Source: Lutibacter flavus
GTDB taxonomy: Bacteria; Bacteroidota; Bacteroidia; Flavobacteriales; Flavobacteriaceae
DNA: 64,000 nt
NCBI RefSeq assembly: GCF_900188355.1
Contig: NZ_FZNX01000001.1
Span: forward strand, 1,328,003-1,392,002
Reading direction: 5' to 3'
Shown here: one piece after another, positions 9,466-17,591 of the stretch
How the letters are laid out: the number at the start of each line of letters is the position of its first letter
How positions within the stretch are numbered: the stretch's first letter is position 1
Position numbers and translations under genes: made by a program
Notes under the pieces: generated by a model
The model's input: only the letters and a program-made list of their open reading frames with translations
What the model was told of the DNA's origin: nothing
Databases searched by the model: none

Positions 9466-9873
9466 TTATATTGCTTTTAAACTACTTACAATTATATTAA
9501 AACCATCTGGATCTTTAATTAAAATTCCATTTTCATTCCAATATGGATTTTTTGCTTTTTCTATTTTTATATTAAATTTATTAATTGCTTCAATTACATT
9601 ATCATATCAATTTATTGTCTTTGGATAAAAGACTAAAATGTCATCATCATCAAATTTATGGTCAGCACGTTCATTCGATTTTGTAAATTCTAAATGCCAA
9701 CTCATTCCTTTAATTCCTAAAAAAACGCCATCGTATTTCTCGTGGTTTTCGAAAGAACCTAAAATTTCGAAATTTAATATATTCTTGTAAAAACTTATTA
9801 TTAATTTAAGGTTATCGGTATGTCTTGCTATTCCAAATCCATTTACTTTTTTTAAATTTATTAACAAAAGCAA
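9466..9873 (-). pseudogene. VOC family protein broken by an in-frame TGA
   Basis: Reading from the ATG at 9873 gives a VOC N-terminal half (GFGIARHTDNLKLIISFYKN) ending ILVFYPKTIN. TGA at 9607-9609 then interrupts the frame. The same frame continues with YDNVIEAINKFNIKIEKA and NPYWNENGILIKDPDGFNII, the standard second VOC module, to TAA at 9466. The reconstructed length of 135 residues is normal for the family. The metal-ligand and product-side strands lie after the stop, so the 88-residue product is unlikely to work. Confidence 0.85.
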
Positions 9874-9969
9874 TTTAAATAATTTTTTATAATTCTGTTC
9901 AATTCTTTTTCGTTATTTTAATTTAAGCATTTCGTTTTTATTAAATATTTAATCCTTCTTTAGCCAAAG

Positions 9970-11624
9970 TTATTTTTTTTCTGTCATTCTTGCATCTGTT
10001 ATAATTTCAGCAGGATATTTATATAATTCCAGGATTTTAATTGCATTTCTTGTCTTTAATTTTCCAGCTTTCAATTTATGATCAAAATATAATTCGTCAT
10101 TTTCTATATTTTCGCTGAAATGATGTAATGCATAGTTTTCTTTTTCTAGTAATTCCGTCAATTCAATATCATGCGTTGAAACTAATACAATATGATTTTC
10201 TTTGTTTAAAAACGATAAAACTGCTTTCCCGCCAGAAATTCTCTCGATAGTATTTGTTCCTTTAAAAATTTCATCAAGCACAAATAAACACGGACTTTCA
10301 TCTTTTGAAGCTTCAATAAGTTCTTTAATCGTCAAAACTTCTTTTAAGTAATAACTTGTATCCTCAAGTAAGTCATCTGTTATTCTAACTGAAGAATAAA
10401 CTTTTAAAAATGGAGCAGAATATTCCTTTGCAAAACAAACATATAAAGTTTGAGCTAATATAGAATTTATTGCAATTGTTCTAATAAATGTTGTTTTTCC
10501 AGACATATTAGAGCCTGTTAACAACAAGCTTTTGTTATCAAGATTTATATCATTTGCTACACAATTTTCAATTAATGGATGTATAATTTCTCTTGTGAAA
10601 ATATGTTTTTCTTTTGTGAATTTAGGTTCGCAATTTTCTAATTTGCCTGATTTTAGTGAAGCTACCGATATTGCAGAATCTATTTCTCCAATAAACTGAA
10701 ATAATTTATCAATGTTATCTTTTTCCTTTGTTATGGAATCAACAAAACTAAAAAAGACAATATATTCAATCATAAATTGAATTTTTAGTAATTCAATTAT
10801 TAACCAAAAAAACAAAGCATATTCATTACTTAATTGATTTTAAAATCCAATAAATTCAGTTTTGGTTTGAATTGCACTTACTTTATTTATAAAAGATAAA
10901 TCAGAAAAATGCAGTTTAATTTCATCAATTGATGAAAGATCTTTACTTACTTTTAAAGCTTTTGAAAGTTGATTTACAGCACTAACATAATAAGTAACAT
11001 TTTCTTTGTTTTTATAATAAAAAATAGAGTTTATAAAAAAATAGGAAGTAAAAAAAGAAAAAATATTGGATTGAAAAAACCTAGAATTATCAATAATAAT
11101 GAAGTAAAAGATGAAACGTAGATATACTTTAAATATTTTGGTTTTTCTATTGGTTTATCATTTATTAGTTTCTCTAAATCATAAGAGTTTTGGGAATTTA
11201 ATTTAGATAGAATAATTTGACAATTAAGTCGTAATTTTTCATTGTTCAAGAACAGTTTACTTAATAAATCAAACTTTTTAAATTTTTCAACTGTTTCTAT
11301 TGTTCTTATCTTAAAATAAAGGTATTGTTGCCCAATTTTTGAAGAAGTTCTGTCAATAAATTTGAAAAGTTCATCAATATCTAAATCTATGTTTGTTCTT
11401 TCAGGGATTTGGTGGTAAGATTGATTTTTATGTAAATTATTTTCAAAGTATTATTTAATAACATAAAAATTAAAATATTCATTTTTTTTCTGTTTTCCCC
11501 AATTCTTTAGAAGATTTACTTTTAAAGTATTAATTCTTTTCTTTCTGAAATAATTATTTACTAAAAAGATTAAAACCAAAACAAAGGTAGTTCCTAAAAT
11601 CCAATTAATTTTTTTTCTCTTTTT
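9970..11624 (-). pseudogene. Membrane-anchored MutS-like ATPase, decayed (two stops and a frameshift)
   Basis: The frame starting near 11624 reads WILGTTFVLVLIFLVNNYF (membrane helix), then meets TAA at 11451-11453. It continues with DELFKFIDRTSSKIGQQYLY and a pair of helices, and shifts frame inside an A/T run at about 11031-11040. It resumes as SIFYYKNKENVTYYVSAVNQ and meets TAA at 10840-10842. The last 281 codons (TTG at 10815 to 9970) are open and hold the MutS ATPase: Walker A GSNMSGKTTF, Walker B LFVLDEIFKGTN, and STHDIELTELL. Intact relatives are Bacteroidota MutS-family proteins of about 590 residues with N-terminal membrane helices and no mismatch-recognition domains. No start codon is evident, and the surviving ATPase piece lacks the clamp region. 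Confidence 0.85.
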
Positions 11625-11770
11625 ATATAATTATGCTAACTCTTTAGACTAAGAAAGGTTTCGGTTTGCAAACCCTAATTTTTTGATGTTTAAAGTTATT
11701 ATTTTTATGTTTTATACCTATCATATTTGTTATAATTAAGTATTTTTTTAACCATTGTTGCACACTACCT

Positions 11771-12640
11771 TTACTCATTCGGTTCAATATGAATTAGAAC
11801 ATGAGCTAAATTAGCTATTTCTTTACGCAGATAATCTTTAAGGTTATGTGCAATTTCGTGACCTTCTTTAACAGAAATTTCAGCATCTACTATAGCATGT
11901 AAATCAACATGATATTTCGTTCCGGCTTTTCGTATAAAGCATTTTTCTGTTCCTAAAATACCTCGAACCTGCATTGATTTTTCCCTAATTTCAATTAATA
12001 GATTATCATAAAGATGTTCATCCATAATTTCACCTAAAGCTGGCCTAAAAATCAAATAGCTATTGTACAAAATAAAGAAAGAAGCTAATAATGCAGCCCA
12101 ATCATCAGCAGTTTCATAACCTTCTCCAAAAATAAGTGCTATTGAAATTCCAAGAAAAGCCATAATTGAAGTGATTGCGTCACTCCTATGGTGCCAGGCA
12201 TCAGCTTTAAGAGAAGAGCTATTTGTTTCCTTACTTTTCTTAATAACAATTCGGAACGAAATTTCTTTCCATAAAATGATACATCCCAAAACAATTAAAG
12301 TCCAAGATTTAGGAATTTCATGAGGTGTTTGAATGTTTTGAATACTTTCATAGGCAATTATTGTAGCTGAAGTTACAAGAAAAGCCACAACCAAAAACGT
12401 TATTAATGGTTCAATTTTTCCGTGTCCGTATGGATGATTTTCATCTGCGGGCCTTTTTGCGTATTTAAGACCAAATAACACCAAAAGTGAAGAAAAGATA
12501 TCAGTTGCTGATTCAATTGCATCAGCGATTAAAGCATATGAATTTCCGAAAAATCCAGCAAGCCCTTTTATTAAAGCTAAACAAGTATTGCTAATAAGAC
12601 TGAAATATATAGTTCGTATAGCGGTTTGTTCGTTATTCAT
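11771..12640 (-). CDS. Cation diffusion facilitator (CDF) family metal/H+ antiporter
   Basis: A 289-residue protein with six predicted membrane helices (about residues 12-200) and a C-terminal cytoplasmic ferredoxin-like domain (from IREKSMQVRGILGTE). Transport-site residues are visible in helix 2 (LIADAIESATD, D40/D47) and helix 5 (WHHRSDAITS, H149/D153). The signature NHPYGHGKIEPL follows helix 2, and the cytoplasmic domain has metal-site histidines (YHVDLHAIVD, HVLIHIEP). It exports Zn2+, Fe2+ or similar divalent metals from the cytoplasm. A boundary motif of the accessory-zone repeats (CAACAATGGTTAA on the minus strand, about 11747-11760) follows the stop codon. Confidence 0.93.
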   Translation of the reverse strand: MNNEQTAIRTIYFSLISNTCLALIKGLAGFFGNSYALIADAIESATDIFSSLLVLFGLKYAKRPADENHPYGHGKIEPLITFLVVAFLVTSATIIAYESIQNIQTPHEIPKSWTLIVLGCIILWKEISFRIVIKKSKETNSSSLKADAWHHRSDAITSIMAFLGISIALIFGEGYETADDWAALLASFFILYNSYLIFRPALGEIMDEHLYDNLLIEIREKSMQVRGILGTEKCFIRKAGTKYHVDLHAIVDAEISVKEGHEIAHNLKDYLRKEIANLAHVLIHIEPNE

Positions 12641-12655
12641 ATGTTTTTATAAGGA

Positions 12656-12788
12656 TGCATGGGTTTTTATTAGATTTGTACATTTGATGAATCGGAGATT
12701 TTTCGGACGAAGCAAATCGCTTGTTGAATGTTTGTCGTTTGTAATAGTTCAAATTTAAGCATAAATTATATAAGTTGTTGACTGTTGT
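12656..12788. repeat. Accessory-zone intergenic repeat, copy e (subfamily B)
   Basis: A spacer of about 130 bases between the CDF gene and the methyltransferase gene. It aligns with copy g at 15132-15266: both contain ATCGGAGATTTTTC, a GCAAATCG core, AATGTTTGTCG, TAAGCATAAATT and AGTTGTTG in the same order. The hairpin-forming part is at about 12686-12704 and is less perfect than in the other copies. Confidence 0.8.
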
Positions 12789-12800
12789 TTTTTCCTATAT

Positions 12801-13538
12801 CTACCTCTTGTTTTTAGTAAATGGAATAATCATTGGCACTTCTTTTTGGTACGTTTCATATTTTTTTCCAATAACTTTTTTGAGGTCTTTTTCCTCTAAA
12901 TATTTTACAGCCACAAAAATGTATATGGTAGTTATTAGTGCAAATAGTAAATGCCCAACTGTCATAGTAGGCGTTGCCCAAAAAGCGATGAGAAAACCAA
13001 GCATTAGAGGATGTCTAACCAATTTATATAAATAATTTGTTTGAAATTTTGGATTTGGAGTTTGCTTATTTTTTAGATTGTCAAAGATTTGTGCAAGACC
13101 GAAAAGCTCTAAATGATTAATCATAAAAGTTGAAAGTAAAACAATAAGCCAACCAAGAAAAAATATCCCAGTTATAATACTAGAAAGAATTGTGTTTTCA
13201 GTTTCCCAAACTATAGTTGTTATTGGTTGCCATTGCCAATAGATTAAAATTAGAGCTAAACTAGATAATAGAATATAAGTGCTACGTTCCATAGCTTGAC
13301 TAAAAATGGAATTAAACCATTCTTTAAATTTTGGTCTCGCCATTATACTATGTTGTAATGCAAAAACACTTAATAAAATTACATTGATAAATACGGAAAA
13401 ATACATTGTAGTTTCTGCACCAGTGTCTATTGATTTTGGAACAATAATATTACCTACAAACCCAATGGCATATAAAAAAGCAATTAGAAAGACAAAATAG
13501 GCTACAATTCCATATAATAAGATGATTGATTTTTTCAT
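12801..13538 (-). CDS. MddA-like methanethiol S-methyltransferase / NnrU-type membrane protein
   Basis: A 245-residue protein with about five hydrophobic segments and a C-terminal isoprenylcysteine-methyltransferase-like block (LVRHPLMLGFLIAFWATPTM, then YLEEKDLKKVIGKKYETY). The N-terminal half carries FALQHSIMARPKFKEW and ERSTYILLSSLALILIYWQW, which closely resemble the methanethiol methyltransferase MddA; MddA makes dimethylsulfide from methanethiol and S-adenosylmethionine. Generic NnrU-family membership is the safer label. It lies 12 bases downstream of an OsmC gene, so the two are almost certainly cotranscribed. No signal peptide; an inner-membrane enzyme. Confidence 0.7.
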   Translation of the reverse strand: MKKSIILLYGIVAYFVFLIAFLYAIGFVGNIIVPKSIDTGAETTMYFSVFINVILLSVFALQHSIMARPKFKEWFNSIFSQAMERSTYILLSSLALILIYWQWQPITTIVWETENTILSSIITGIFFLGWLIVLLSTFMINHLELFGLAQIFDNLKNKQTPNPKFQTNYLYKLVRHPLMLGFLIAFWATPTMTVGHLLFALITTIYIFVAVKYLEEKDLKKVIGKKYETYQKEVPMIIPFTKNKR

Positions 13539-13550
13539 AATTTATTGTTT

Positions 13551-14129
13551 TTAGTTTTTGATTTTAACATCCGTATTTAAAGTAATTGGGATTCCTTTTT
13601 TTATAGTTTGATAGATAATACAACTACGTTTTGCTCCATTTATTAATGTATTCAATAGCTTTTCATTGGTGTTTTTAGCAACAATTAGCAAATCAATATG
13701 CATAGTTTGAAACTCAACAGGAACAGACGTATCAAACAGTAACGTTCCTCTTACATCAATTTGAGCTATTACCTTTATTTTTGTTTCAATAAGTTCTATT
13801 CTCAATTTATTAGAAATTAGTCTAATAGTGCTTTCAAAACAAGATGCTAACGAAGCACAAAGTAAATCTCCAGGATTTGGAAAATCGTGGTCACCTCCAA
13901 CTGCTTTATGAACTCCAATTTTAAACGGAACCTTCATGTTATCATTTATGGAAACCGATGTTCTAAATGGGTCGTGTAAATTTTTTCCAACAACCTCCGC
14001 AGAATCAGTAATCCAAGCAGATGCAGTGTCTTTTAGATATTTTTCATTAAGAACTAAATGTCTTTGGTGAACAATAGAAGTGTCTTTAATAGATTTTGTA
14101 TTCTTGGTTGAAAATTTTTGATTTGGCAT
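13551..14129 (-). CDS. OsmC-family thiol peroxidase-like protein
   Basis: A 192-residue protein counted from ATG at 14129; an in-frame GTG directly before it at 14132 is less likely. The OsmC/Ohr fold is recognised from GGDHDFPNPGDLLCASLASC and a late cysteine (RSCIIYQTI). C91 and C170 are placed like the redox cysteine pair that reduces organic or lipid hydroperoxides, and C97 is an extra cysteine. It is cytoplasmic. The methyltransferase gene follows after 12 bases and an AraC regulator gene lies 105 bases upstream on the same strand, suggesting one stress-responsive unit. Confidence 0.88.
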   Translation of the reverse strand: MPNQKFSTKNTKSIKDTSIVHQRHLVLNEKYLKDTASAWITDSAEVVGKNLHDPFRTSVSINDNMKVPFKIGVHKAVGGDHDFPNPGDLLCASLASCFESTIRLISNKLRIELIETKIKVIAQIDVRGTLLFDTSVPVEFQTMHIDLLIVAKNTNEKLLNTLINGAKRSCIIYQTIKKGIPITLNTDVKIKN

Positions 14130-14234
14130 CACATCATTTTATTAATTTACTAATGATGTAAAGGTTGTATTTATATTGCCAATCAGGATTTCTTAAAAGT
14201 CCAAATAATGTTCTTAAAAGTTCAAGAAATATAG

Positions 14235-15101
14235 TTACGCTTCTTTTTTGAGTATTCTATATTTATTGGGTGTTACTTTAGCTATCTTTTTAAAAGCTTG
14301 AATAAAATGGGAATTATTTTTAAAACCACAATCAAAACCTATTTCACTTACAGTTAGATTTGTACCTAGTAACAGTATTTTGGAGTGTTCTAATCTCTTA
14401 TTAATTAACCACCTATTTGGTGTAGTGTTAAAACATTCTTTAAATTCACGTTTAAAAGAAGATAGGCTTTTTCCACAAAGTTTTGCAAAATCAGTAATTT
14501 TCAAATCATATTGAAAATTTTCTATCATAATATCTTCAATAATTGTTTTACTGTTTTGCATTATTGAATTAAAGAAAAACAGCAGTTCTTTATTATTTGA
14601 ATTAAGTACGATATTGAAGAGTAATTCTTTAAATTTAATTTCCACTAATTCTTTAGGCATTTCCAATTCTTGATTTAAATATTGGAATATACTTTTTATT
14701 AATGTTTTAAACACATCATTAGTAGTAATGTCGAAAATTTGATTATACTCTTTCTTATGATTTAATTCTCTTTTAAAAGTTGGATTCTCTGAAATAAACC
14801 TTTTTATGAAATTATCATTAATAAAAAATAGCATTACACAATACTCACTTTCTAAATATTGCTTTGTAGTATAAACACCTTTTCTAACAAATAAGGTGTC
14901 TCCAGCTGTAAGTTTGTGTGTTTTTTCTGGAGTAATCCAATCCTTTTTTCCGCTAATGACATAAGTAATTAAATGATTTTCAATCCACAATTGATACTCT
15001 TCAATATTTAGAGGACATTTATATTCAACGAACAAGAAATCATTACCAACAAGCTTGTTGAATTTCGGATGATTTTTAAAGTATTCGTATGCATTAATCA
15101 C
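14235..15101 (-). CDS. AraC/XylS-family transcriptional regulator
   Basis: 288 residues from a GTG start at 15101; no upstream ATG is in frame. Residues 1-175 form an ExsA-like cupin sensor domain (KLTAGDTLFVRKGVYTT). Residues 185-288 hold the two helix-turn-helix units: LKITDFAKLCGKSLSSFKRE and LTVSEIGFDCGFKNNSHFIQ, ending TPNKYRI. It probably controls the OsmC/methyltransferase pair just downstream. The 105-base spacer carries a close direct repeat (CTTAAAAGTCCAAATAAT and TTCTTAAAAGTTCAAGAAAT, about 14191-14230), a candidate operator. The ligand is unknown. Confidence 0.9.
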   Translation of the reverse strand: MINAYEYFKNHPKFNKLVGNDFLFVEYKCPLNIEEYQLWIENHLITYVISGKKDWITPEKTHKLTAGDTLFVRKGVYTTKQYLESEYCVMLFFINDNFIKRFISENPTFKRELNHKKEYNQIFDITTNDVFKTLIKSIFQYLNQELEMPKELVEIKFKELLFNIVLNSNNKELLFFFNSIMQNSKTIIEDIMIENFQYDLKITDFAKLCGKSLSSFKREFKECFNTTPNRWLINKRLEHSKILLLGTNLTVSEIGFDCGFKNNSHFIQAFKKIAKVTPNKYRILKKEA

Positions 15102-15131
15102 TATCTAGTTTTCAGTTTTTTAAATTATTCC

Positions 15132-15266
15132 TCACGGGCTTTTATAAAATTTACATAACTGGAAAATCGGAGATTTTTCTGCCGTTGCAAATCGTTAGTT
15201 CAATGTTTGTCGGTTCGCTATTAAGTTTAAATGTAAGCATAAATTTTATGAGTTGTTGGTCACGGT
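15132..15266. repeat. Accessory-zone intergenic repeat, copy g (subfamily B)
   Basis: A spacer of about 135 bases. The central hairpin is GGAAAATC-GGA-GATTTTTC (15161-15179), followed by a GCCGTTGCAAATCG block, AATGTTTGTCGG and GTAAGCATAAATTTTATGAG. Direct repeats flank it: TCACGG at 15132-15137 and 15260-15265, extending to a 14-base match with two mismatches. It sits between the AraC and GNAT genes. Confidence 0.8.
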
Positions 15267-15269
15267 TTT

Positions 15270-15767
15270 TTATTTTTTCCACTCATTTTTATTTATGGAC
15301 ATATTAATAGCTATCCATTTTTCTTCTCCTAATTTTGCCTCTTTGGTAATTCCTTTGTTTATTTTCATTCCTGATTTTTCATAACATTTTATTGCTCCAA
15401 TATTCCAATCGAAAACATTTAGGTTTACTCTGTCAACTTTTAATTCCTCAAAGGACATTCTTAATAGTTCATTGATTAGTATATCTCCAATTCCTTTTCC
15501 TCTAAATTTTGAATCTCCAATCAATATTCGGCAAAGTCGAGCGTTAAATTTATCCTCTAAATATATTTCAGCTTGTCCAATTATAGTTTCATAATAAACT
15601 ACTTTAAAAACAAATCTATTACTGTCATTTAAGTATTTTACAATTTGAGTTTCTGTTATTGGGAATGAAAACATATCTCCAGCGAATTGGAATAAATCTT
15701 TTTCATTGTCAATCCATTTTGATAAATATTCTAAGTCTTTGGATTTAAAATGTTCCAATTTTACCAT
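15270..15767 (-). CDS. GNAT-family N-acetyltransferase
   Basis: A 165-residue single-domain acetyltransferase. The acetyl-CoA pyrophosphate loop is RGKGIGDILINELL, with motif A strand CRILIGDSKFRG before it, and the motif B region NVFDWNIGAIKCYEKSGM. The general shape resembles RimJ/RimL-type enzymes that acetylate protein N-termini or small amines, but the substrate cannot be predicted. It is a single gene flanked by repeats on both sides. Confidence 0.88.
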   Translation of the reverse strand: MVKLEHFKSKDLEYLSKWIDNEKDLFQFAGDMFSFPITETQIVKYLNDSNRFVFKVVYYETIIGQAEIYLEDKFNARLCRILIGDSKFRGKGIGDILINELLRMSFEELKVDRVNLNVFDWNIGAIKCYEKSGMKINKGITKEAKLGEEKWIAINMSINKNEWKK

Positions 15768-15785
15768 TATAATTCGGTTTTTCTA

Positions 15786-15852
15786 ATTGTTGCCAACAAT
15801 TTTTATAAGATTTGTTCGACTGGAAAATCGGATATTTTTCGATTGTTGCAAC
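15786..15852. repeat. Accessory-zone intergenic repeat, copy h (short, subfamily B)
   Basis: A 67-base version with the central hairpin GGAAAATC-GGA-TATTTTTC (15822-15840). ATTGTTGCCAAC at 15786-15797 and ATTGTTGCAAC at 15842-15852 flank it as near-perfect direct repeats. It lacks the downstream 60 bases seen in copies e and g. It sits between the GNAT gene and a 54-residue membrane protein gene. Confidence 0.7.
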
Positions 15853-15891
15853 TCAGTTTATTCTTAACTCTAGAATTATTCTTGAGTGAAT

Positions 15892-16056
15892 TTATGAGCT
15901 TTTTCTTGAGAAAAAAGTTTTTCCTGCAATTGTTACAGCACCTCCAGCTCCAATCAAAACACCTGAAATGAATGAGCTTAAATCATTGTCTAGTGTATAC
16001 ATTAATATAATTCCGATAATTAATATTAAAATTCCGAAAAGTCTAGTTTTGTTCAT
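15892..16056 (-). CDS. Small two-helix membrane protein, unknown function
   Basis: A 54-residue frame from ATG at 16056 (MNKTRLFGILILIIGIILMY) with a second hydrophobic segment (FISGVLIGAGGAVTIAG) and a basic end (FFSRKSS). It has the length, start context and flanking repeats of a real single-gene unit in this zone, and the two helices with positive ends make a sensible hairpin membrane protein. No family is recognised. Confidence 0.6.
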   Translation of the reverse strand: MNKTRLFGILILIIGIILMYTLDNDLSSFISGVLIGAGGAVTIAGKTFFSRKSS

Positions 16057-16094
16057 CTTTTTCTATTTATTGTTGTTATCCGCAATTACTTGCA

Positions 16095-16206
16095 ATGGGT
16101 TAATCTAGGGTTTTAGCGTGGAAAATGTCGGAGACTTTTTACCAGTTGAAACTTAGCCGATTAAAAGTAAACCAAACTTTTGATTTAGCAAAAACTTTAA
16201 CCATTG
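16095..16206. repeat. Accessory-zone intergenic repeat, copy i (subfamily A), flanked by 9-bp direct repeats
   Basis: A 112-base element with imperfect inverted ends: left (CA)ATGGGTTAA, right TTTAACCATTG, whose reverse complement is CAATGGTTAAA. The 9-mer TTACTTGCA occurs immediately on both sides, at 16086-16094 and 16207-16215. The central hairpin is GGAAAATGTC-GGA-GACTTTTT (16120-16140). The stop codon of the upstream lipoprotein gene lies within the right-hand direct repeat. It aligns with copy b. Confidence 0.85.
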
Positions 16207-16731
16207 TTACTTGCAGTTTTTATTGTATTCAGCTAATTCTTGGAACATTCCAACATCTGTCATTACTCCAAATTCAATTCTTGGCTCACAATTCGGTTGA
16301 TTAAAAATCACTCCGTATTTCCCTTCTTCATTTTTTAATCGGTCAAGATATTTAATTCCACTTTTTGTTGAATATTTTATTATTCTTTCTTTTACAATTT
16401 TAACTTTTAAATCCGTTTTTGAGATTGAGTCATAAACTTTATTTGCATAAAATCCGAAATCAGAATCGACCTCATTAATTCCTGAATTTTCCCCAAGTGC
16501 TTTTAATAATTCATTGTATTCGGATTCGTTAGGTTTAAAAAATAAAACATTGAAGTTATCTGCATCAATTGTATCTAGTTTAATAATATTTGGAGTAGTT
16601 TCGATAATAGGGTCAATAATCACTATTTCAGAGTCGTCAAAAATTGGACTATCAATAAACTCTTTCTCTTTTTTTTCCGCTTTACAACTTAAAATAATTA
16701 TCATTAAACTCAAATAAATTATCTTTTTCAT
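16207..16731 (-). CDS. Lipoprotein of unknown function
   Basis: 174 residues with a lipoprotein signal (MKKIIYLSLMIIILSCK, lipobox ILSC, lipidated Cys16), so it should be anchored in the cell envelope. The mature part is acidic at first (EFIDSPIFDDSEIVIID) and has no recognised domain. Two later cysteines (NQPNCEPRIEF and the C-terminal NKNCK) could pair. The stop codon is inside the direct repeat that borders repeat copy i. Confidence 0.65.
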   Translation of the reverse strand: MKKIIYLSLMIIILSCKAEKKEKEFIDSPIFDDSEIVIIDPIIETTPNIIKLDTIDADNFNVLFFKPNESEYNELLKALGENSGINEVDSDFGFYANKVYDSISKTDLKVKIVKERIIKYSTKSGIKYLDRLKNEEGKYGVIFNQPNCEPRIEFGVMTDVGMFQELAEYNKNCK

Positions 16732-16860
16732 ATTTCGATTTTTATTGCAACGGGTTAGTACATGAAAAGTAGCATTTTTGAAAACGTTATTTTCCGATGT
16801 TTAAAATTAATATTTTTTAAGTTTAGAAACATTCTATTTTAGTAAATGCAACAATTTTGG

Positions 16861-16907
16861 TTATGCATTGTTACCTTATTTTGCGACACGTTTTACTGAT
16901 AAACAAA
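16861..16907. repeat. Accessory-zone repeat, copy j (subfamily C)
   Basis: About 46 bases, TATGCATTGTTACC then TTTTGCGACACG and ACTGATAAA, downstream of the outer-membrane protein gene at 16944. It matches copy k at 17817-17862 with about ten differences. The CATTGTTACC part is the boundary motif also seen at copy i and after the CDF gene. A hairpin candidate (TTTTTGAAAACG, AACGTTATTTTC) lies further left near 16776-16800. Confidence 0.6.
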
Positions 16908-16943
16908 TTTTAGATTGTTCTGAGTTTTGTCTGCTGTAATTAA

Positions 16944-17591
16944 TTAAAAAAAATAAGAAAGACCTAAAAGTAAATTATTAGAATTAAAATTAAAATTAAA
17001 TGAATTAAATTTTCCTTCACGATTATTAGATTCATTTTTTCCTGTTGAATAACCTAAGGCACCAATACTAGTTTCTAAAACAATCTTTTCAGTTAGAAAA
17101 AATGTTATCCCAGGACGAATTCCAACAAATAGACTGCTATTATTTTCCTCGTAAGAATTGAAGTTTATTGAGCTATTATTATCATTCCAAGATTTGGACA
17201 CTCTAAATTCACCTTGCAAATGAAAAGAAAATTTTTCATTTACATTAAAATATTTCTTAATGTATGGAAAGACAACTATTCCATTCTGATCTGAATTATA
17301 ACTTTCAGTTTCTGAATAATAATTTTTATTATTATGATACTCATAACCAATTCCAATTCCAATAATTAAATTATTATTAATTGCATAACCAACTCGAGGA
17401 TAAAAGCCAACATAAAATTGATTATTTTCAGTATTTGATGAATTGTTATTAATTTCTGAACTGGAATTATTTAAAGTAAAATTTCCTCCTAAATTCCAAG
17501 TTCCTTTTTGAACGTTTGAATTTTCTTCTTTTTCTTGACCAAAGCTAATTCCAAACGTAACTAAAAGTCCAATAATAAGTAATTTTTTCAT
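16944..17591 (-). CDS. Outer-membrane beta-barrel protein (OmpA-like/porin-family fold)
   Basis: 215 residues with a signal peptide (MKKLLIIGLLVTFGISFGQ) and alternating strands ending in the aromatic LLLGLSYFF, the usual C-terminal beta-signal of an outer-membrane barrel. The sequence is extremely rich in Asn and Ser (for example NNSSSEINNNSSNTENN). Strands such as FYVGFYPRVGYAI and LIIGIGIGYEY suggest an eight-strand barrel. It has no recognisable ligand; the role may be structural or adhesive. Confidence 0.75.
   Translation of the reverse strand: MKKLLIIGLLVTFGISFGQEKEENSNVQKGTWNLGGNFTLNNSSSEINNNSSNTENNQFYVGFYPRVGYAINNNLIIGIGIGYEYHNNKNYYSETESYNSDQNGIVVFPYIKKYFNVNEKFSFHLQGEFRVSKSWNDNNSSINFNSYEENNSSLFVGIRPGITFFLTEKIVLETSIGALGYSTGKNESNNREGKFNSFNFNFNSNNLLLGLSYFF

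Noticed and set aside
9970..10815. An intact 281-residue MutS ATPase gene starting at TTG
   Set aside because: The same frame carries recognisable family sequence upstream of two stops and a frameshift, so this is the tail of a decayed larger gene.
12775..13035. Open frame opposite the MddA-like gene
   Set aside because: It begins in repeat copy e and runs antisense through the methyltransferase gene, with no recognisable protein features.
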